DNA of 64,000 nt from Emticicia aquatica (GTDB lineage Bacteria; Bacteroidota; Bacteroidia; Cytophagales; Spirosomataceae), in NCBI RefSeq assembly GCF_923079645.1, contig NZ_CAKLPY010000002.1:434001-498000 (forward strand), given 5' to 3'. Numbering within the stretch: position 1 is the first letter of the stretch; the number at the start of each line of letters is the position of its first letter. The notes under the pieces are model-generated. The model did not search any database. It saw nothing but the letters and a program-made list of their open reading frames with translations, and was not told the DNA's origin. This document shows, in pieces, positions 18,370 to 27,296 of this stretch. The translations under genes and the position numbers were made by a program.

Positions 18370-19068
18370 ATGAGTAATATTACTGACGAGCTACAAGCAA
18401 TTGCCACCCCTGAACGTGCCGAAGCTTCTGCATGGTTTTTCAAAACTGGCAAAGGTCAATACGGCGAAGGAGATGTTTTTATTGGTATCACGAACCCTGA
18501 CCTTCGTGCCATTTGCAAAAAATACAATACATTAACTTTAAGCGAATTGCAGGAATTATTGGATAGTCCAATCCATGAATACCGTTTGGGAGCTTTGATT
18601 ATTTTGGTTGACCAAATGAAAAAAGCTAAAGGAGAAACTCGTCAAATTATTTATGATTTTTATTTAGACAATACCCATCGAATCAATAATTGGGATTTGG
18701 TAGATTCATCGGCTCGTGATATTGTTGGGGCGTATTTGTTCGACAAAGACCGTAGTATTTTGTACGATATGGCATGTACTGACCATCTTTGGACACAACG
18801 AATTGCTATCATTGCTACCTTTTATTTTATCAACAATAAACAGTTTAATGATACCCTTCAACTTTCAGCAATATTACTTTCACATAGGCACGATTTGATT
18901 CATAAAGCCATCGGTTGGACACTGCGTGAAGCTTGGAAAAAAGGTGCAGAACATTTGGTTGAAGATTTTTTAGAACAAAATATTGGTCAAATTCCTCGTA
19001 CAGCTCTTCGATACGCTATCGAAAAAATGACAGATGAAAGAAAAAAGTATTTTATGACACTTAAGTAG
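18370..19068 (+). CDS. DNA alkylation repair protein (AlkD-like HEAT-repeat glycosylase)
   Basis: 232 residues. The AlkD family pattern is clear: FFKTGKGQYGEGDVFIGI near the start, PIHEYRLGALIILV, NNWDLVDSSARDIVGAYL, LWTQRIAIIATFYFI, HDLIHKAIGWTLREAWKKG and PRTALRYAIEKM. These HEAT-like repeats wrap DNA and release N3- and N7-alkylated bases. The NxWDLVD segment contains the catalytic Asp region of the family. Cytoplasmic and monocistronic in appearance. Confidence 0.92.
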   Translation: MSNITDELQAIATPERAEASAWFFKTGKGQYGEGDVFIGITNPDLRAICKKYNTLTLSELQELLDSPIHEYRLGALIILVDQMKKAKGETRQIIYDFYLDNTHRINNWDLVDSSARDIVGAYLFDKDRSILYDMACTDHLWTQRIAIIATFYFINNKQFNDTLQLSAILLSHRHDLIHKAIGWTLREAWKKGAEHLVEDFLEQNIGQIPRTALRYAIEKMTDERKKYFMTLK

Positions 19069-19108
19069 TTTTGCCCTTTTTTACCTAACTCATCAACCAA
19101 AAAAAATA

Positions 19109-20371
19109 ATGAATAAGCGTGAATTTATCAAAACACTCGCCACTTCAAGTTTATCAATGCCTGTTTTTGGCAAAAACCTTGAAAAAAAACTTACTAAGTT
19201 TGACCAACAAACACCTGACATAATTGCACAAAACGAAGGTTTTTGGGCAGAAATCAGAAAATCTTATCGTATAAAATCAGATTACATAAATCTTGAAAAT
19301 GGCTATTATTCTTTTACTCCTCAAGAAACCCTAGAAAAATTTATCGGTAATGTGCGTGAAGTGAATTTTCAGGCTTCCTATTATATGCGAACACGTCAGT
19401 TTGACGATAAAGCAGAGGCTCGTAAAAAATTAGCTAATTTGGCAGGTTGCTCTCCTGAAGAGTTAATTATTACTCGAAATACTACCGAGTCGCTCGATAC
19501 AGTTATTGCAGGTTTCGACTGGAAAGCAGGCGATGAAGCTGTGATGGCTTTACAAGATTATGGTGCAATGCTCGATATGTTCAAATTACAAGCTCGCCGT
19601 TATGGCATTGTCAATAAAATAATTTCGATTCCAAATCACCCAAAATCGGATGAAGAAATTGTTGAACTCTACGAAAAAGCCATTACGCCAAAAACCCGTC
19701 TTTTAATGGTTTGTCATATGATTAATATTACTGGACAAATTTTGCCAATCAAAAAAATCAGTGATATGGCTCATGCAAAAGGAGTTGATGTAATGGTTGA
19801 TGGAGCTCATGCGTTTGCACATGTCGACTATAAAATCAGCGATTTAGGTTGCGATTATTACGGCAGTAGCCTTCATAAATGGTTAAGTGTACCACTCGGA
19901 GCAGGACTTTTGTATGTAAAAAAAGAGAAAATTGCTGGTTTATGGCAAATGTTTGGAGATATGGGCTATAAAGATGATGACATCAGAAAATTAAATCATA
20001 CAGGCACTCACCCTGTTCATACGGATTTGACAATATCAAATGCCATTGATTTTCACCAAAAAATTGGTATTCAACGCAAAGAAGCTAGACTCCGTTTTTT
20101 ACAAGAATATTGGACAAAAAAAGTTCGAAATTTACCTAATGTTGTAGTTAATACGCCCGATGATAATCAAAGAGCTTGTGGAATTGCCAATGTAGGTATC
20201 CAAACCATTAAACCTGCGATTTTGGCAAAAACGCTCTTGGAAAAATATAAAATCTGGACAGTAGCAATTGATTATGCCAATGTGCAAGGTTGTCGCATCA
20301 CACCGAACGTTTATACCTCAACCGTAGAGTTAGATACTTTTGTGGCCGCACTAAAAGAGCTTTCTGTATAG
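19109..20371 (+). CDS. PLP-dependent class V aminotransferase-like enzyme with export signal
   Basis: 420 residues. The N-terminus MNKREFIKTLATSSLSMPVFG resembles a Tat leader (KR in place of RR). The fold is class V: NTTESLDTVIAGFDWKAGDE, DYGAMLDMF, VDGAHAFAHVDYKISDLGCDYY (PLP Asp) and the Schiff-base Lys in SSLHKWLSVPLGAG (K257). It is related to isopenicillin N epimerase-like and cysteine desulfurase-like enzymes. The substrate is unknown. A periplasmic location is possible given the leader. It ends at a strong terminator and starts 40 bases after the AlkD-like gene. Confidence 0.88.
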   Translation: MNKREFIKTLATSSLSMPVFGKNLEKKLTKFDQQTPDIIAQNEGFWAEIRKSYRIKSDYINLENGYYSFTPQETLEKFIGNVREVNFQASYYMRTRQFDDKAEARKKLANLAGCSPEELIITRNTTESLDTVIAGFDWKAGDEAVMALQDYGAMLDMFKLQARRYGIVNKIISIPNHPKSDEEIVELYEKAITPKTRLLMVCHMINITGQILPIKKISDMAHAKGVDVMVDGAHAFAHVDYKISDLGCDYYGSSLHKWLSVPLGAGLLYVKKEKIAGLWQMFGDMGYKDDDIRKLNHTGTHPVHTDLTISNAIDFHQKIGIQRKEARLRFLQEYWTKKVRNLPNVVVNTPDDNQRACGIANVGIQTIKPAILAKTLLEKYKIWTVAIDYANVQGCRITPNVYTSTVELDTFVAALKELSV

Positions 20372-20391
20372 ATGCTTCAATATAATTCAAT

Positions 20392-20428
20392 AAAAGAGCC
20401 ATTAGTTATTCAACTAATGGCTCTTTTT
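20392..20428. terminator. strong bidirectional terminator
   Basis: Perfect 16-bp stem (20392-20407 and 20412-20427) with loop ATTC and T run, between the convergent PLP-enzyme and DUF937-OmpA genes. Confidence 0.92.
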
Positions 20429-20446
20429 ATACCTAAGAAATATTTT

Positions 20447-21724
20447 TTATTTAATTTTCACTACAACTTTGGCATCGACATCTTTCACAGCCGAGCTTTG
20501 TACAGATAATTGATTTTCGTTTACACCCATTTCAATCAATATATCACGGACAGCATAGGCTCGGTCTTCAGCAAGCGTACGTCCCGAACTTTGTGAACCA
20601 CCTGCAATAATAGCGTCAGCTTTTTTGTTATTTTTCAAAAACTTTGCTACTTCTTGCAACTGACCTTTTGAACTTACTTCTGCACTATTTTTCTTAAAAT
20701 TAGTATTGATTGCAATCCAAGAATTTCTATTTTTCAATTGTTCTGAAACCGATTTACCTTCAGCAATATTTTCAAAAGTGCTTTTTGGTTCTTCCTTTAC
20801 TTTTGACTCTTCAGCTTTTCGCTCAACAGTTTTTACCTCTTTTTTCGGTTCTTCAATCTTCTTAGTTGTTTCAATAGGTTTTACTTCTGAAACAGGCGGT
20901 GCTTTTGTTTCAAAACTGGTAGTTGTATCACTTGGAAACTCTGCAAAAGTAGTATCTGCGGTAGCCGTTGTTGAATCTTGCTTAGGTAAAGCAGTTACAG
21001 GGTTTTCTGTTTGTTCAGCAACCTGAACATTCTGCTTACGATACTTCCAAAAGAAAAGTACGCCACCCATAAATATAATGCCAACTAAAACCCAAGGAAT
21101 CCAGCCAAAAGAACTTGTTTTTTCTGAAGAATGATTTTTTTTCTCTTCTCTAGGTTTTTCATCTTTAACCGAATTTTTACTTGATGTTGAACTTCTAAAA
21201 TTCAGTTGGTTGGCAATCGCAGGAGGCAATGCTCCAAAAACTGATTCATTTTGGTCGGCCAGTAAGCGGATTAAACCAGATATACCTAGTCCTTCTTTCG
21301 TTACAATTTTTCCTAATGCACCAAGCACCAAAGGAGCGGCTAAACCTACCAAAGAGGAAGCCGAAGTTTTTCTTACTCCATTGAGTGAAGATAATTTTTC
21401 AACGATCCCATTACCTTTACTTCCTGCAAAATGATTAAAAATATTTGAACCAATTGTAATTAACAACTGTGTTTTATCGAAATTGCTCAACAAACTAGGC
21501 AAATCATCTAAAATCTCACCTGTGTGTCCACCATCTTTCAAAATATCAAGCACTTTCCCAGCGTCTTCTTCATTTGAAGCATTTCGGATAATACCGCCCA
21601 ACACAATTGGTACTGCACTATTCAATGCAGAATCAATTTTTTCAGGGTGTTCGCCTAGAAAGTTACTAACTTTTTCAATAACGGAATCGGTTAGTTTGTC
21701 TTTTATCAGTCCAAGAATGTCCAT
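20447..21724 (-). CDS. DUF937-OmpA fusion protein
   Basis: 425 residues. The N-terminal ~175 residues are a DUF937 domain of hydrophobic helices (SALNSAVPIVLGGIIRNAS, ASSLVGLAAPLVLGALG). A charged linker, one transmembrane helix (about 206-225, WIPWVLVGIIFMGGVLFFW), a long Pro/Glu/Lys/Thr-rich spacer (about 230-325) and a C-terminal OmpA-like domain follow (KKNSAEVSSKGQLQEVAKFL, RAYAVRDILIEMGV). The topology suggests DUF937 in the cytoplasm and a peptidoglycan-binding OmpA domain in the periplasm, with the spacer bridging part of the periplasm. No function is established for such fusions. Confidence 0.85.
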   Translation of the reverse strand: MDILGLIKDKLTDSVIEKVSNFLGEHPEKIDSALNSAVPIVLGGIIRNASNEEDAGKVLDILKDGGHTGEILDDLPSLLSNFDKTQLLITIGSNIFNHFAGSKGNGIVEKLSSLNGVRKTSASSLVGLAAPLVLGALGKIVTKEGLGISGLIRLLADQNESVFGALPPAIANQLNFRSSTSSKNSVKDEKPREEKKNHSSEKTSSFGWIPWVLVGIIFMGGVLFFWKYRKQNVQVAEQTENPVTALPKQDSTTATADTTFAEFPSDTTTSFETKAPPVSEVKPIETTKKIEEPKKEVKTVERKAEESKVKEEPKSTFENIAEGKSVSEQLKNRNSWIAINTNFKKNSAEVSSKGQLQEVAKFLKNNKKADAIIAGGSQSSGRTLAEDRAYAVRDILIEMGVNENQLSVQSSAVKDVDAKVVVKIK

Positions 21725-21910
21725 AAAGTTGTAAATTCGTAATTATAAATCGCTTTTGGGAGTGGTTTTATGAATACTATAATAGTAATCAAAAACTATG
21801 CCCAAAGTATGTTCTGTCTAAAATATTATAAGGTTACTTGATAATAAAACGAATCAAATAACACACTTATTCGAGAATGCATAAGGGCAAAAAGATATGA
21901 TTCTCGCTAT

Positions 21911-21962
21911 AAAAAAAATGCAGAATTAATTCGCAATAAAATTATTGCAAACCAATTCTGCA
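21911..21962 (-). terminator. rho-independent terminator closing the adaptor-ABC-permease operon
   Basis: On the minus strand TGCAGAATT (21962-21954) pairs with AATTCTGCA (21927-21919), with an inner stem GCAATAA/TTATTGC (21948-21933), followed by eight T residues (21918-21911). It starts 30 bases after the stop of the last permease, marking the likely 3' end of an ~18-kb transcript. Confidence 0.88.
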
Positions 21963-21991
21963 CTAAAGTTTCAGATATAACTAAAATCAAT

Positions 21992-24379
21992 TTACTCCAC
22001 CTTCAAACTCTTCACAGGGTTCATCAAAGCAGCTTTAATTGCTTGATAACTCACTGTTAGTAAAGCGATTAGTAAAGCCGAAATGCCTGAAATAATAAAA
22101 ATACTAACTCCAATATCGGTTTTGAAAGCAAATCCTTGCAGCCAATTATTAATAAAATAATAAGCAATCGGGAAAGCTAAACCGTTGGCGATGAGTACCA
22201 ATCTGATAAAATCTTTTGAAAGTAAACCAACAAGATTGGCAATACTTGCACCTAAAACCTTACGAATTCCTATTTCTTTGCGGCGTTGTTCGGCAGTAAA
22301 AGTGATTAAACCAAATAGTCCCATGCACGCAATCAATATCGCAATGCCTGTAAAACCTGCAAACAGGCTTCCCATTCGCTGTTCAGAGCGAAACTGCTCA
22401 TTAAAAGCATCATCTAAAAAATAGTAATCAAAAGGCACATCTGCTTCGTGTTTTTTATACGTTTTTTCTATCGCTGCTAATTTTTGTTGTAAATCTGTTT
22501 TTGGATCAATTCTCAAGTAAAGCGTCCTCAACGCTGTTGTATCATGAACCACGACCAATATCATCGCATCAATTTTTTGTTGTAATGAAGTAAAATTAAA
22601 GTCCTTCAAAACACCCGATATTTCACGTTTTGAACCGTTCAAATCTACTGTTTTTTCGAGCGGTTTTTCTGTGATTTTTAGTTTTTCAATAGCGGTTTCA
22701 TTAATAATCATTTTGTTATTTCCAAAAGCCAACTCTTCCATATTTAAAGGCTTTATTTTCCAATCCATTTGCAATATTTTCAAGAAATTGCCATCTACAT
22801 TCATGAAATTTAGGCTTACATCTTCATTGGTAGTAGGTGTTTTGGTAAAATACATACTCCAACCGCCTTTAAACATTGACAAAGAAGAAGCCCCAATTTG
22901 TTGAATTCCTACGTCTTGTTTTAAGTCATTTCGCAAAGCCGTGTAATGCTTTTTGGCTTCATTTGAAAGCGGAATTACCAAAACTTGCTCTTTGTTTAGT
23001 CCAATTTTTTGGGTTTGCATAAATTGCAATTGTTTTTGCACAACTAAACTGCAAATTATCATCACAACCGAAGCCATAAACTGAAATACGATAAATCCAC
23101 GACGGAGATTTACCCCATGATTCGCCTTTGAAAAATAACCTTTTAAGACTTGAATGGGAGAATATTTTGATAATAACAAAGCAGGGTAAGAGCCAGCAAT
23201 AAGTGCCGTTATGATGAATAAAACAAGCAAAATGCCCAAAAACAAAGGACTTGTAACAAAAGAATCATCAATTTTTAAATCTAATAAATTATAAAAAGGT
23301 TGGCGAAGTATTTGAAAAATCATGAGTGCCAAAACGAATGAGATAAGGCTCATAAGGATTGATTCTCCATAGAATTGTGCCGCCAAATTTTTCCGATTGG
23401 CTCCTAAAACTTTACGAACACCGACCTCTTTTAGTCTGATTGTAGAGCGAGCCGTTGTGAGGCTCATATAGTTTATAAGTGCCAAAAGCAAGATAATTCC
23501 AGCAATTATCATAAAAATTGACACATATTTTGTGTTTGAAAAATCGCCCCAATTATTACCCAGGTGCATATTCCAAAATGGTTCTAAAACATACTCCGAA
23601 TGTCCTTCAAGTCCATTTCCTTCTTGTTTGGTCAATAATTTAGGAATAGATTTCTCAACCTTTATTTCAGATTCTGGCTTATTCAACAAAAAATAGGTTT
23701 CATAACTTCCCATACCAACAAATTCTTCTGAGTCATAGTTGTTACCTTTTATTCTTTTCCTGATTTCTACAAAAGTTGGAAGTGAAGCTATAAATTCAAA
23801 ACTAAAACTGGAGTTAGTAGGCAATGGCTTAAAAACGCCTGTTATTTTCAGAATATCATTTTTATTGTAGGTCAATATTTTACCAATTGGGTTTTCATCT
23901 CCAAAATACTTTTTTGCAATATTTTCGTTGATTACAACTGTATTGGGTTCTGAAAGTGCAGCACCGCCTTTAGTAAAATTCACAGTGAATATTTTGAAAA
24001 AAGAAGGCTCTGAAAAAATTATTTTTCGCTCAAAAAACTTGTGATTTTCATCTGACTTTACTACTGCATCATCTTGATAGAGTGAACCAATGCGAGCAAA
24101 TTCTTCTACTTCTTGGTTGGCACTTTTAACGGTCTGGCCAAAATTCTTTGAAACCAAGTCAAATTGCACATCATTTGTCCCAAATTTCATTTTTACCAAA
24201 GTATGAAAAACCCTTTTTCCATTTTGATGAAACTTGTCAAAACTTAGTTCGTGCGAAACGTAGAGCAAAATCAACATACAAACCGACATGCCAATTGCCA
24301 AGCCTGTGATATTGATAAAACTGAAAACCTTGTTTTTTACAAGGTTACGAAAGGCGATTTTTAGGTAATTACGTAGCAT
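21992..24379 (-). CDS. FtsX/MacB-type ABC permease (sixth in array)
   Basis: 795 residues: a double MacB_PCD-FtsX protein. The first helix (about 21-41) follows LKIAFRNLVKNKVFSF. A periplasmic MacB_PCD-like domain (about 50-265) is followed by three helices of FtsX unit 1 starting near 285, with RLKEVGVRKVLGANRKNL. A helix near 430, a second periplasmic domain, and FtsX unit 2 (about 670-785, KEIGIRKVLGASIANL) end in AALMNPVKSLKVE. It lacks an ATPase domain, unlike MacB itself, so it must use a separate nucleotide-binding protein. Such pumps transmit force to the periplasm rather than moving substrate through the membrane. It is the last gene before the terminator. Confidence 0.92.
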   Translation of the reverse strand: MLRNYLKIAFRNLVKNKVFSFINITGLAIGMSVCMLILLYVSHELSFDKFHQNGKRVFHTLVKMKFGTNDVQFDLVSKNFGQTVKSANQEVEEFARIGSLYQDDAVVKSDENHKFFERKIIFSEPSFFKIFTVNFTKGGAALSEPNTVVINENIAKKYFGDENPIGKILTYNKNDILKITGVFKPLPTNSSFSFEFIASLPTFVEIRKRIKGNNYDSEEFVGMGSYETYFLLNKPESEIKVEKSIPKLLTKQEGNGLEGHSEYVLEPFWNMHLGNNWGDFSNTKYVSIFMIIAGIILLLALINYMSLTTARSTIRLKEVGVRKVLGANRKNLAAQFYGESILMSLISFVLALMIFQILRQPFYNLLDLKIDDSFVTSPLFLGILLVLFIITALIAGSYPALLLSKYSPIQVLKGYFSKANHGVNLRRGFIVFQFMASVVMIICSLVVQKQLQFMQTQKIGLNKEQVLVIPLSNEAKKHYTALRNDLKQDVGIQQIGASSLSMFKGGWSMYFTKTPTTNEDVSLNFMNVDGNFLKILQMDWKIKPLNMEELAFGNNKMIINETAIEKLKITEKPLEKTVDLNGSKREISGVLKDFNFTSLQQKIDAMILVVVHDTTALRTLYLRIDPKTDLQQKLAAIEKTYKKHEADVPFDYYFLDDAFNEQFRSEQRMGSLFAGFTGIAILIACMGLFGLITFTAEQRRKEIGIRKVLGASIANLVGLLSKDFIRLVLIANGLAFPIAYYFINNWLQGFAFKTDIGVSIFIISGISALLIALLTVSYQAIKAALMNPVKSLKVE

Positions 24380-24394
24380 ATTTTTAGGTTTTTC

Positions 24395-24452
24395 GGTATT
24401 AGGATTTAGGTTTTAGAATTAACGAGGAAACTAATCCCTAAATCCTAATACC
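24395..24452 (-). repeat. long inverted repeat between permease genes
   Basis: Perfect 16-bp arms GGTATTAGGATTTAGG (24395-24410) and their complement (24437-24452) around a 26-base loop, with further partial pairing outside (GGTTTT/AAAACC). It fills the 87-base gap between two permease genes. It may be an intra-operon attenuator or mRNA-stability element; no T run follows. Confidence 0.7.
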
Positions 24453-24466
24453 CAAAACCTCATTAT

Positions 24467-26914
24467 TTACTCTGTCTTCAAACTCTTCACAGGGTTCATC
24501 AAAGCCGCTCGAATAGCTTGATAACTTACTGTTAAGAAGGCAATTACCAGTGAAACAATTCCTGCCAAAGCAAAAATCCACCAACTCAAATCTGTTTTGT
24601 AAGCAAAATCTTCGAGCCATTTACTCATCAAATAATAGGCAATTGGCGTAGCAATAACAAATGCCACCAAAACCAATTTCAAGAAGTCTTTTGAAATAAG
24701 CGTAACAATATTCGGGATGCTCGCTCCTAGTACTTTTCTTACTCCTATTTCTTTGGTGCGTTGCTCAATGACAATTAAGGCAATGGCAAAAAGTCCCATA
24801 CAAGAAAGCAAAATGGCGATTCCTGCGGCAGTTGTAAATATCTGTGAAAGCCGCTCTTCTTTTTTGTACCAACGATTTACATTTTCATCTATAAACGAAC
24901 CTTGAAACTCTGTTTCTGGAGCAATTTCTTTCCAAGTTTTCTTGACCAAATCCATTGAAGCAGTCATATTTTGAGGGCTAACTCGCACCAAAATATAGCT
25001 AACTCCTCTCATTTTTCTTGTTAGTTGTAGTGTAATTGCCTCTCTTTTTTCATGCAATGAATACAAATTAAAATCAGGAACAACACCAATGATTTTTATT
25101 CTCCCAACCGATGAATCAGGCAAGATAAATTTATCAACGGCGTTTTTTTCACCCATTTGTTTGGCAAAACTTTCGGTAACTACAATTGCACTCGAATCTG
25201 TGCCAAATTGCTTCGAGAAATCACGTCCTTGCAAAGGCTTGATGTCCATTGTTTTCAAAAAGTCATACTCAACAAATACCCAATGAGTCAAAATTTGTTT
25301 AGAAACGTTTAAATTATTGGCATTTGGATAATAGTCAAATCCTGACATACTTTTTGACGAGCTGCCGTCAAGTCCTCGACCGATGTTTATTCTTGAACCA
25401 GAAATACTTACAATTGATGGATACTTTAGGAGTTCATTACGCATTTTTTCAACAGCAATTGAGCCTTGCATCGCACCATTGATTGGCACACTTATAACTT
25501 GCTCCTTGTTGTAGCCGAGAGGTTTGGTACGCAAATATTTGAGTTGTTGAAAAACGACTATCGTACAACTAATAAGCAAACAAGCAACCGTAAACTGTGT
25601 GGTTATTAGGGAGTTACGCAAGAAACCTGGCTTTTTCATGCTCAATTTTCCTTTCAAAACCTCCACTATATTAAATCTTGAAGCTACCATTGCGGGGTAT
25701 CCTCCTGCAATAATAGTAACCAGCAAAAACCCAATAATTAAAATGATGAGGTTGCTCCAAACCAAGAAGTTATTGATAGAAAGATGTGAACGAAACATCT
25801 TATTGAATTGTGGCAAACTTATATAAGCCAAACCCAAACCTAGGATTAATGCAACCGAACAAACCAAAAATGCTTCTCCCCAATTCTGTAAAAAAAGTTG
25901 GCTTTTACTTGCCCCCAAAGACTTTCTAACGCCTACTTCTTTCGCTCGAGTGAGTGAGCTTGCTACTGTAAGATTAATAAAATTAATAGAGGCAATAAGT
26001 AAAATCAGGCCTGCAATAGTAAGCAAAGTATAAACGTATGCTTTACTTGTACCCTGCCCGCTGACAATAGCTGTATCAAAATGAATATCGCTTAATGGCG
26101 TAAGTAGCAAACTTAAGTATTGTCCTCGTTCATTTTTAGGTTGACCTTCTTTTTTTGCACCGTCAAAATTAGCCTTCATGTATTTTTGCAGGAAAGGCTC
26201 AAGTCGCTTTTCAAAAGCCGACTGACTTACATTGGGTGGTAGTTTCAAAAAAACCTCATGATTTTGAGAATTCCACTCATTTTTCATGCGGTCATATTCG
26301 GGATATGTTTCTGTTCGGATAAAGGCGTCGTACTCTATCGAAGAGTTTTCTGGAAAATCATCCATTACACCTGTAACAATAAATGGCGAATGTTTTCCTG
26401 CAATATCGAGCATCAATTGTTTGCCCATTGGCTCTTCGCTACCAAAAATATCATCGGCCATATTTTTACTAATCACGATATTATTTAGTGCTGACAATGA
26501 AGTATTGACATTGCCTTTTAGCAAAGGAAATGAAAACATTTTCAGAAAATCAGCATCGGCACTGCGTATCATTTTATCAAACTTCTTGTCTTTATATGTT
26601 ACGCTATTCGCCCCCCAATTGATACGAGTTACACCTACCAATTCTGGAAAATCAGCCTTCAAAGCAGGTGTAAGCGGATATGCCATCGTGCCACTTATAT
26701 TTGAAGTGCCATCTTTTTGTTTGGAAGAAAAATACAAACGAAAGATTTGGTCTGAATCTTTATGGAAATTATCAAATGAAAGTTCAAACGCCGATGTCAA
26801 GTAAAGTAAAATACTACTTCCAAAAGCCACCGATAAACCCAATATATTAATGAAAGTATAGGTTTTATTTTTCCACAAATTGCGGAAGGCGATTTTTATG
26901 TAATTGCGTATCAT
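24467..26914 (-). CDS. FtsX/MacB-type ABC permease (fifth in array)
   Basis: 815 residues, the longest of the six. Same layout: an N-terminal amphipathic segment (YIKIAFRNLWKNKTYTF), a first helix, periplasmic domain 1, FtsX unit 1 with AKEVGVRKSLGASKSQL, a linker helix, periplasmic domain 2 and FtsX unit 2 with KEIGVRKVLGASIPNI, ending AALMNPVKSLKTE. The periplasmic domains (e.g. ISGTMAYPLTPALKADFPEL, DGSSSKSMSGFDYYPNAN) differ strongly from the other copies, while the membrane ends are near identical, so substrate or partner recognition has probably diverged. It follows the 97-residue gene by 55 bases. Confidence 0.92.
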   Translation of the reverse strand: MIRNYIKIAFRNLWKNKTYTFINILGLSVAFGSSILLYLTSAFELSFDNFHKDSDQIFRLYFSSKQKDGTSNISGTMAYPLTPALKADFPELVGVTRINWGANSVTYKDKKFDKMIRSADADFLKMFSFPLLKGNVNTSLSALNNIVISKNMADDIFGSEEPMGKQLMLDIAGKHSPFIVTGVMDDFPENSSIEYDAFIRTETYPEYDRMKNEWNSQNHEVFLKLPPNVSQSAFEKRLEPFLQKYMKANFDGAKKEGQPKNERGQYLSLLLTPLSDIHFDTAIVSGQGTSKAYVYTLLTIAGLILLIASINFINLTVASSLTRAKEVGVRKSLGASKSQLFLQNWGEAFLVCSVALILGLGLAYISLPQFNKMFRSHLSINNFLVWSNLIILIIGFLLVTIIAGGYPAMVASRFNIVEVLKGKLSMKKPGFLRNSLITTQFTVACLLISCTIVVFQQLKYLRTKPLGYNKEQVISVPINGAMQGSIAVEKMRNELLKYPSIVSISGSRINIGRGLDGSSSKSMSGFDYYPNANNLNVSKQILTHWVFVEYDFLKTMDIKPLQGRDFSKQFGTDSSAIVVTESFAKQMGEKNAVDKFILPDSSVGRIKIIGVVPDFNLYSLHEKREAITLQLTRKMRGVSYILVRVSPQNMTASMDLVKKTWKEIAPETEFQGSFIDENVNRWYKKEERLSQIFTTAAGIAILLSCMGLFAIALIVIEQRTKEIGVRKVLGASIPNIVTLISKDFLKLVLVAFVIATPIAYYLMSKWLEDFAYKTDLSWWIFALAGIVSLVIAFLTVSYQAIRAALMNPVKSLKTE

Positions 26915-26969
26915 AAGCCACTAAATCTCCGATGGAGACTTTATTTAATGAAGTTTTTATTTCTTATTT

Positions 26970-27263
26970 TTATGCTACTTGCATTAGTTCACGTTGTTTT
27001 GCCCACTCACCTTTTTTTACAAAAGTTATAGGGACAAATGTGTCGGTTGGCGAACCAATATAATAAAGTGTCCAGTCTTGGTCATAGCCCGAAAGCATCT
27101 GACGGATACATTCGGCTCGGTCAATGGTTGGTACGTCGCAGTCGGCCCAATAAAAAAGTTCTACACGGTAGTGCAATTGTTGGCGTTCACCATTGATGGT
27201 TACTTCTATTTCAACTTCTTGTTTGCCATTTCCCAAAGGAAGTGGAATTGCGATATGTGCCAT
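26970..27263 (-). CDS. 97-residue protein of unknown function inside the permease array
   Basis: 97 residues, no signal peptide or membrane segment, so probably cytosolic. It starts MAHIAIPLPLGNGKQEVEIEV and continues with alternating strands (HYRVELFYWADC, DWTLYYIGSPTDTFVPITFVKKGEW) around one short helix (DRAECIRQMLSGYD). The real-gene evidence is normal codon use, a defined start, and a snug fit between two same-strand permease genes (33 and 55 bases). No family recognised. It might be an accessory or regulatory subunit of the transporter or an unrelated insertion. Confidence 0.75.
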   Translation of the reverse strand: MAHIAIPLPLGNGKQEVEIEVTINGERQQLHYRVELFYWADCDVPTIDRAECIRQMLSGYDQDWTLYYIGSPTDTFVPITFVKKGEWAKQRELMQVA

Positions 27264-27296
27264 AATTTATAAGATTTTAAGTGTTTCTCTATTAAA

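Noticed and set aside
20706-21026. 106-codon plus-strand frame
   Set aside because: Antisense to the Pro/Lys/Glu spacer of the DUF937-OmpA protein; low-complexity translation (Ser/Val/Phe) with no domain.
26286-26804. 172-codon open frame on the plus strand
   Set aside because: It lies fully antisense to the fifth permease, whose protein is clearly conserved; the frame is a by-product of that coding sequence.
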